64,000 nucleotides of DNA from Magicicada septendecula (Eukaryota; Arthropoda; Insecta; Hemiptera; Cicadidae), in assembly GCA_034769895.1 (NCBI GenBank), contig CM068367.1:710358196-710422195 (forward strand), read 5' to 3'. The stretch's first letter is position 1. Every line of letters starts with the position of its first letter. Positions 57,134 to 64,000 of this stretch are shown in pieces. The notes beneath the pieces were generated by a model that worked only from the letters and a program-made list of their open reading frames with translations, had not been told where the DNA came from and did not search any database. A program made the position numbers and the translations under genes.

Positions 57134-59240
57134 CTGTTACTCTGGAACGCGTTGTTCCTTGTGTATCGGTGATACCACTAGTATTTGAAATACCTAGTAT
57201 TTTAAATACGCGTTACTGGCTGTTCCTTGCGTTCCAGCGATATTTTTGTACGCCTAGTATTTGGCCTTGGCATATTCGTTTACGTGTCTTGCGTACTTTT
57301 TGTGTGTGTGTGTCTGTGTAGATGCGTAGGGGGTGTGCCTCGACTCGGAACAGCGAGGGCGGCGTGTCTCAACTCGGAACAGCGTCGCCGCGAATAACAG
57401 GTATTTCAACTTTTCAGTCACTGTTACATCCGTTCCACAAAAATATCGTTCCAAAATACCTATTACAGGTATATCGGCCCAACTCAGATGTAAGTGTAAA
57501 AATGGCGGACACTTCTGGAGGTTTGTTTATTGTGATTTATTTGGTTTTCGAATACATATAGTAACAAATTAGTTATAAAACTAAAATATGAGGTCAACGT
57601 ATTGTATAAGTATTTAATTATGTTTTTGAATAGTATCTTCAGTACGCAAGTAGTACTAACTATTATCCACCGTATTAATCGATAAACACCGTCCTTGCAT
57701 CATGGACTGTTTGACTATATATAACATTCAGTATATTTATCGTAAAAAATGTATTTTGTTATATCGTTCTTACAATTCATTTATTGTGTTGAATAAAATG
57801 TGAATTGTATGTAGTTATCATAACACGATGAGATATGGGAAATTCGTTTCTTGTGTACGTTTTCGTGTTTATCAACGGAAATTGCAAGTTTATGCTGAAG
57901 TTTGTACAGAAGCTGAAAAGACACAAACAGTAAGTTGACACAGAATATAACGTAATTTTGAATATGTACAGAAGCCTAATTGAAACAGAATTTACCAGTA
58001 TAATTTTGAGGGATTTTACTTATATGAGTATTATTGTGATGACGGATGATAAAAGGATTATTAATTTTGAAGCGTAGTTGTATACAGTACATACTGTATG
58101 TATTCCTTTATTTTTCGCAGTCTTGGATGGAGTTTTGATGTATGTATTTTGACCCTCTCATGTATTGAGATTACATTAGTAATTATAATTGAGTTACCCG
58201 TTTATGTCTGTCATAGGGATTAGAGTTTGTGTATTTCAGGCAGCATGTATATGTGGCTATGTATGCTAATAAACTAATGTGGCGCCAACTACTGGATAAT
58301 GCTAGAGTAGAAGCAAGGGTACTTTGTACATTATTAACCTGTGTCGGTTGTTGATACATTTAGTACCAGATGTCAATTCGATAACCTACACATGGCCAGA
58401 CTAAGTTATGTTAGGAAAGGTGGTTTTGGCTTAACCACTTGTAATTCCTCCTAACAAACAAGTAAATAAAACCAAAAGCTTCTTGCGTATCCCTGTGCGG
58501 GAAAAATGTGACCCAAAACTACATGGTGTGCAAGACAATGGATTCGGACATGTGTATACAGTTGAAGCCTTTTTACAGTTTTTTGAGTACTGAAAACAAT
58601 TATCTGTTGTACAAATCAGTTATGTACACAATTGCATGACTTACCACTTTAACTAACCTCACATGTAAATATAACCTCTGTTTTATGTGCCATTGCATTG
58701 GTGGAACATTCAACATAAGGGAGTTGCAATGTCAGTTATTCACGTATTCACCAGTTTTCTTACACTTGGGTGAACTAATTTGAACAAATAGCTGCATGGC
58801 CGAACAAGTAGCTTGAAGGATTAACAGAAGGACTGTGTTTTTCCTGGATGAAATACTGCAATATAAAAGGTATATAGCTATGCAACAAGTTTAAGTGTTC
58901 AAACAAAAGGTTGGGTAAGCTATCTTTGGTTTAGTGTTTTTATACCCCCCTCAAAAAAAAAAATTAAACCAACATACTTAACCCTGTACTTGAAACATAG
59001 GCCCATTTTATACTCCCTCGTTATTTTACAGTGGCCGGCAACTTTGGTGTAAGTAACATGTGCAGTGCCTGTTTTTTGTCAGTGTATCTCGGGGTGTGTA
59101 AGTGTTGATGTGTTTCCAAAAACATTTACTATGAAACATGTAGGCGTGTATTTGATTAAATCCTTAGTGTATTGTTATTAAATCACATTTCAAATTTCAT
59201 TTAACACTGTGTGTGTGGGTGTTTTCTGATATTGTATTTT
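57134..59240. other. Mostly featureless stretch; small GC-richer island at 57320-57400
   Basis: A CpG-containing patch at 57330-57400, with CTCGGAACAGCG twice, is followed by a short frame starting MADTSGGLFIVIYLVFEYI. Another short frame at 57831-57929 ends at a donor-like GTAAGT. They could be first exons of a host gene or nothing at all; I do not call a gene. The rest is AT-rich and non-coding. Confidence 0.3.
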
Positions 59241-59495
59241 GATAACTAATATTTTATTTTAATGAAGAAAGTTGCGTTAGTGGTTGAAATCACAAGCAGA
59301 ATGATCACTGTTGCACACCACTATATAAAAATTATCCCGATTAGCGCTTTCAAGCTTCACAGCTCATTGTCAGATCGGAATTGAAAGTCTGATCTGACGT
59401 TGAGCTGTGAAGCTTGAAAGCGCTAATCGGGATAATTTTTATATAGTAGTGTGCAACAGTGATCATTCTGCTAGTTAATATTTTATTTGCTTAAG
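59241..59495. repeat. Foldback MITE (arms ~80 bp) with one-sided extension
   Basis: The perfect-looking palindrome core is 59296-59471. The arm starts GCAGAATGATCACTGTTGCA and runs through CCCGATTAGCGCTTTCAAGC; the loop holds a second small inverted repeat (CAGATC/GATCTG). The left end carries a further TAATGAAGAAAGTTGCGTTA... GGTTGAAATCACAA segment, also found beside the satellite-core element at 56221-56259. TAATATTTTATTT occurs on both sides (59247 and 59477 regions) and might be a target copy. No coding capacity. Confidence 0.75.
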
Positions 59496-59639
59496 AATAT
59501 TGTTGCTGTTTACAGTGTAATTTTATGTAATTTAATAATCAGGAAAAAATGCCTCTTTTAAGTTAAAGTTCGGTACAGAGATTTGGTCAGAAAGTGATTT
59601 CTAATGCTTGTATGTTTATCGAGGGTAAAAAAAAGATGG

Positions 59640-60440
59640 AACATGTATTCCATTAAAATAGCGTTAAAAACGAATAGCATCAGCTGCTAAAGTTTCTGAA
59701 AGAACAAAAGAGATATGTGAGGGTCACAATACAAAAATGGACCTCACCGCATTTTACAACACCATGTAAAGAAAGGAAGAGGAGGTCAACAAAATTTGAT
59801 ATTGATGATTTTGATAAATGTGTAGTAAGAGTAAGAACTTGTAATTTTACAAAATCGTTACTCAGATGATTTGTCTAGTAAAAAATGTCATGATACGACA
59901 AAAGTGGTGAAGGAGCAAATGTGCCATTAAATAAAGGAAACATATTTATAATAGTTCATGCAGATACAGATCAAGGATTCTTCGATGGTGGGTTATTTGT
60001 TTTGAAATAGGGACAGAAAACAGGTGGTTTTGATGAGGATATGAACTAGAGGTTTCGAGATATAGGCAATTGAAAACTTGATTCTGGGATTTCCCAAAAA
60101 AAGTGCTAGTTTTGGATAATGCACCTTGCCACAATTACCCATCTGAAAAATGTACAATATCAAATTCTTGAGAAAGTGACTTAATTCAGTGGTTGTCTAA
60201 TAAGAAGATTCCTTTTACATGTAATATGTTTAAACTAGAGATATATAACTTAGTAAAAAATGAATAAACTTGTACAGAAACACTATAAAAGAGACTAATT
60301 TCTATAAAATCACGGCTACACCATTGGTCATCTTCTCTGTATCAGCCTGACTTAAAGCCCATAGAAAACTTGTTTGAGCGTAACTTAAACATTCAGTTAC
60401 AAAAAACTCAGTTATTGAGCCACTTTTGACAATAGAAACT
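59640..60440 (+). pseudogene. Mariner/Tc1-like (DDE_3) transposase pseudogene
   Basis: Readable islands in order: KFDIDDFDKCVVR near 59790-59830, IVHADTDQGFFDGG near 59950-59990, VLVLDNAPCHNYPSEKC near 60103-60155 (catalytic Asp), LIQWLSNKKIPFTCNMFKLE near 60180-60240, and LYQPDLKPIENLF near 60340-60380 (catalytic Glu region). The order matches arthropod mariner-like transposases that act through a DDE domain. Multiple stops and indels make it dead. No terminal inverted repeats were found; the foldback at 59.3 kb may or may not be related. Confidence 0.75.
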
Positions 60441-60449
60441 TTTCTCAAT

Positions 60450-61200
60450 ACAAAATAATTAATAGGACTTGGGTTTATGTGACATTTTATGTAAAGTCAT
60501 CATTTGTATGCATGGTTATGCAAATTTCACTCAAATGTTTTATGTTTATATCATATTTTAGCAGTTCTTGAATATAAATATATTTTTGGTCATTTTCAGT
60601 TGTGTTTTTATGTTTCACTATTTCTTTTAATATTATAGATTTGTAACTTGACTTGCAATAGTGAGTTATCTGTTAGTTACATTATACAATAAATAACATT
60701 GTTTTGGCATTACAAATACATGTTTGTAAAACATTTAATAAGATTTTCAGTACCCTATTACTGAATTCAAAAAAATCGGCGGGGGCTGTGTCGGAGCCAC
60801 GGCCGCAAATCTTCAGAGCGTAGAATACGTCTGTGTACTGTAGGCCCCAAAGCAGAATGTTTTGCATCTTTCTGCAACAGATTTTAAGAAAACCAAATAC
60901 TTTCTGCAAGAATTTCAGTAGTAACGTAGTTAAAATTGTTTGATGCAACGGCTCTCTCCGTTCTATATAAGTATTAAAATAATAATCCTTAAAATTTCAG
61001 GAGACAAAAATTGAGATATTTTTAGATTTAGGTTTTCGGAAATATAAGGTCTAGTAGGATTTATTTGAATAAATTTGTAAATTACATTTAAATATATTGA
61101 TATTATAGGATGTTGATTTTAGGTTGATATAAAAAAATCAGTCCAGAAATGCACAACTTTTTTTAATAGGTACTGAAAACATGTAAATACACACTTACTT
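60450..61200. other. No gene seen
   Basis: AT-rich except for a G/C-rich patch at 60770-60810 (GGCGGGGGCTGTGTCGGAGC), which looks like the edge of an unrecognised element. Confidence 0.35.
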
Positions 61201-61214
61201 CATTTGAAGTTTTC

Positions 61215-63642
61215 TTATATTTTAAAACATGGCAAGGATTTATTTAAGTCCTCTTGGATCCTTCTTATAACTTTGGATGTTACCAATTCAGACATTAATT
61301 TGCTTTTTGAAACTGGCTTGAAATGGTTGTAGTACTGAGTCCCATACTTCTTGCAGAGAGCCAATTTTAAAAATTTCCTATGTCCTTTGTAACCAGCAGG
61401 AGGACCATTTATCATTATGAAAGCCAACGTATCAGTAGTGCCAATTTGGTCATACGTGAGATCACTGGCTGCAGGGCGCTTGGTCATTATGTTGGTAATA
61501 ACGGAACCCCAGCTTTCACATATGGCTTCTGAAAGTGGAGTAGGCCCTACTGAGCACAAATTTCAACAACTTTATACCCAAAGGATATTCTTGTTGAAGA
61601 TCTGTTACTGTCATTTTGAACAAATACTTGAAATCAAGAATATTTTCAGTAACTCTTGCAGAATTCAATTTCTCAGTTATCCAGAGCAACACTTGTTTAT
61701 ATTCAAAAAAAAGTTTCCTTTTATCATTGGAAAAAAGAAATGGATATGAGCAAACACTGATCTTATCATAAAACTCTTCAAAAGAATGAACATTTTTCTC
61801 TGCTTTCTCATTAGGCCTACTTACATTATTTCTTGGAAATATCAGAAAGTCCAAGTTGAACAAAAAATCTGCTATCTTAATAACTTTGATACAGTGATTC
61901 CTGTCTTCATCTACATTCAGGTAAGTCTGTATTGTTCCTTTAGTGACCCTAAAAACTTTAAAAACTCTAGCACATTTTACAATTTCACGGACTACTTTAT
62001 TGCCAACTGAAGCAGACAAAGATCTTAAAATTTTACTGCTCACAGGAACATCGGACAAAGGGACACCTTTAAAGGTGCTACTATCCATAATAAATTCACT
62101 AGAGAGTTTTGTGTGTTTAAAGAAGCCCTCAGGCAATTCGTTGATCGTTTGACATAAACTGTCTCTGGAGAGTCTGGAGTCAGTAGAAGCAATATTTTCT
62201 ACATGCCGAATCATAACTTCTAAATGTACTTGGATATTTTCTATAAACTGAACATACTGCCATGGTAAATGGTAACTGGATTGAACTTCTTTTGATAAAG
62301 AAGACAACATGGAGTAAGTGTCAGCAAGTAAAAGAATAATAAACATATTTGTTTTTGATAGCAGCTTATCTCTTAGGGCAAAAGATTCTGGGCACTTTTC
62401 TACAGCACACACAAGACTTCTGTAATCTCCAAGAAAAGTATTAAACACAGATTCAGAGTAGCTTGCGAATTTCATGGTTTTAAATGCTTTTGGTTTATAA
62501 AAATAGTCTTCGAATTCTTTTGATGACTGTAAAAGTAATTCATACTTCTTTCCTGTAGAAAACTCTTTCATAGCTTCATCAATGAGTGTGTGCCCCTTCT
62601 GAATTAGCTCAGGTACAGAAGAATGTTTTTCAGCTAGTTCAATTCTGTGCATCAAGTCCCAGGAAACAGATATATTTTCTAAAGCAAGCTCATCTCTTAT
62701 GTGTTTTTCAACACCTAGTCGAATATACTGTCCATCAAATGCCATACCAACTAAATTATTTCCTAAAAATGATAAATCAAAGCCAAATTTTTTACATGTA
62801 TTTAAAATACTTTGTGTCAAACCTTTTCCAGTAAAATCGTGAACAAAGTTGTGCTCAAGATAAATACAGTTATACAAGTGTTCTGATGAAATGTCGAAAA
62901 TCGGGACTCTCAAACCAATGATATGCCTAGATCTGTGGTTAATTGTTATTTTGTCAGCAAAAATACCAACAGGAAGATCATAATCTACGATGTAGGCTGC
63001 AATGTCCTTCATCAAAACAGAATGTACATGTGGTAGAAACAACCCGCAAAATTCTTTTGAATGATTGGAGACTCCTACAGAACTCCCACTGTTATGCAGT
63101 TCAGTAATTATAGATTCGTATGACTTGTACGATGTATTTAATTTGTAAGTTAGGTAAGCAGCACTTGCACAATTAAGTGCATTTTCTTTCCCTTCTCTGT
63201 ATGATAATTCATCACTCAACTTTTTATTCTCAAGTACCCTAACACTTTCTTTGTGTTTATCAGAAATAAGATGGTGCTTTAGGTCATATTTTAAATGGCA
63301 AAAAGAATCAGGCATCGCAGTATCACTAAAGCAATCACCATCATTGTAATTGTACTGCAAAATTGTACCACATGCAGAACACAAAATTCCAAAGTCTGAC
63401 CTGACAAAGTAGTGAGCCCATTTTAACAAACTTTCAATAGAGCGTGCAGACATGATGAGATCCAGCTTCTCCTCTGGTGTCAGTTCCACAGGATGTTCAG
63501 GTGGGCCAGTGACCAGTGATGATAATCTCTTGCTCTTGCTGCCTTCAGTGCCCACGTCTTTTGTTATCTTCACTTTCTCAGCAGACTCCAGAGCATTAGT
63601 GAGGGGGTGAAAGTTAAAAAACCCATCAGACTGACAAGACAT
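61215..63642 (-). CDS. hAT-like transposase or transposase-derived protein
   Basis: The minus-strand frame from Met at 63642 runs 708 codons to 61516. The C-terminal part continues in another frame (61559 down to 61215, 114 codons), so a one-base shift separates them near 61540, at GTAGGGCCTAC. N-terminal zinc finger: C88-x2-C91 with His at 123/124 and 130 (TTF/BED-like). The core looks like an RNase H fold of hAT type: VGIFADKITINHRSRHI (Asp near 230), LVGMAFDGQYIRLGVEKHI (Asp near 303), then WDLMHRIELAEKH near 328-340. The tail SEAICESWGSVITNIMTKR resembles the hAT dimerisation start. No introns. The long intact frame suggests either a young transposon or a gene kept by selection; related single-exon proteins occur widely in animals. 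The shift could be a real lesion or a sequence error. Confidence 0.65.
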
Positions 63643-63793
63643 TTCATAACATAATTAAAACACTGACTGCTGCTGACAAATCTGTTTACCGATCACCCTG
63701 GCTAAAAGCGTTTTCTCTATTATTTGGTCTCTTTTACATTGCTTAGTACATATTGTGACAGATTTTATCAAATGTTTAACTTTTTTAATGAAA

Positions 63794-63895
63794 AAAAATG
63801 AATGTCGACGCGTATTCGACAGCCGCCATGGGAAAGAACTCAGTTATGCTAACCCGCTTTACACGTTAGTATTATACACGTCGACGTTCATTTTT
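63794..63895. repeat. Inverted repeat, 22-bp arms, upstream of the hAT-like gene
   Basis: AAAAATGAATGTCGACGCGT (63794-63813) pairs with the reverse complement of 63874-63895, with two mismatches. It lies about 150 bp upstream of the minus-strand start codon. It could be a small foldback element or part of the terminus of the element carrying the gene. Confidence 0.6.
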
Positions 63896-64000
63896 CGTTA
63901 GTAATTACTGAATAATCTGAATATTGTTTTTCATATTTTGTTCTACTCTTATGAAAGGGTGTTTTAGTTGTTAAAAGTCCAGATAAAATGTCTTTCAACT

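Noticed and set aside
59241-59495. Rho-independent terminator or miRNA hairpin reading of the 59.3-kb palindrome
   Set aside because: Arms of about 80 bp and a second copy of the ends at 54.6-56.3 kb mark a foldback transposon.

Overview
This is eukaryotic, AT-rich, repeat-dominated DNA, most likely from an arthropod. The mix of elements (ZMYM1-like hAT, mariner-like, pogo-like, Penelope-like with GIY-YIG endonuclease, Ty3/Gypsy) suits an insect, but I cannot name the species. I see no ordinary host gene with confidence. The only long open frame outside the retroelements that could be a living gene is a transposase-like protein on the minus strand at 61.2-63.6 kb. No bacterial features, CRISPR array, tRNA or rRNA was recognised.

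Layout. 1-10013: satellite array A, built of ~160-bp monomers punctuated by microsatellite, hairpin and palindrome blocks, and arranged in a higher-order repeat of about 4.1-4.3 kb. It carries a 180-bp Penelope-like tail (1621-1800) with a 14-bp target duplication. 10014-10515: 5'-truncated Penelope-like fragment. 10644-15512: decayed ZMYM1-like hAT transposon that kept its intron/exon structure and a right terminus. 15513-23199: satellite array B of the same family, with a 1.3-kb tandem duplication and a 213-bp insertion. 23200-26410: decayed pogo/Tigger-like transposon with a long GAA repeat. 27166-51156: two head-to-tail copies of one Ty3/Gypsy element sharing a middle LTR (LTR-internal-LTR-internal-LTR). 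The second copy is interrupted by a 7.5-kb LTR element in the opposite orientation (37717-45205), which keeps a gag-like frame but no recognisable pol. 52048-53708: Penelope-like element with RT plus GIY-YIG and a 13-bp target duplication. 54586-56259: a terminal-inverted-repeat element whose core is the same ~160-bp satellite, in reverse orientation. 56.4-59.5 kb: foldback MITEs and minisatellites. 59640-60440: decayed mariner-like transposase. 61215-63642 (minus): hAT-like transposase or transposase-derived gene.

The two most interesting signals are these. (1) Penelope-like 3' ends carry a hammerhead-ribozyme-like core whose stems I and II are kept by compensating changes between copies. 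(2) The large satellite arrays appear to derive from the core of a TIR- and hairpin-bearing mobile element, a small copy of which sits at 54.6-56.3 kb. All readings are by eye from sequence; no searches were run.
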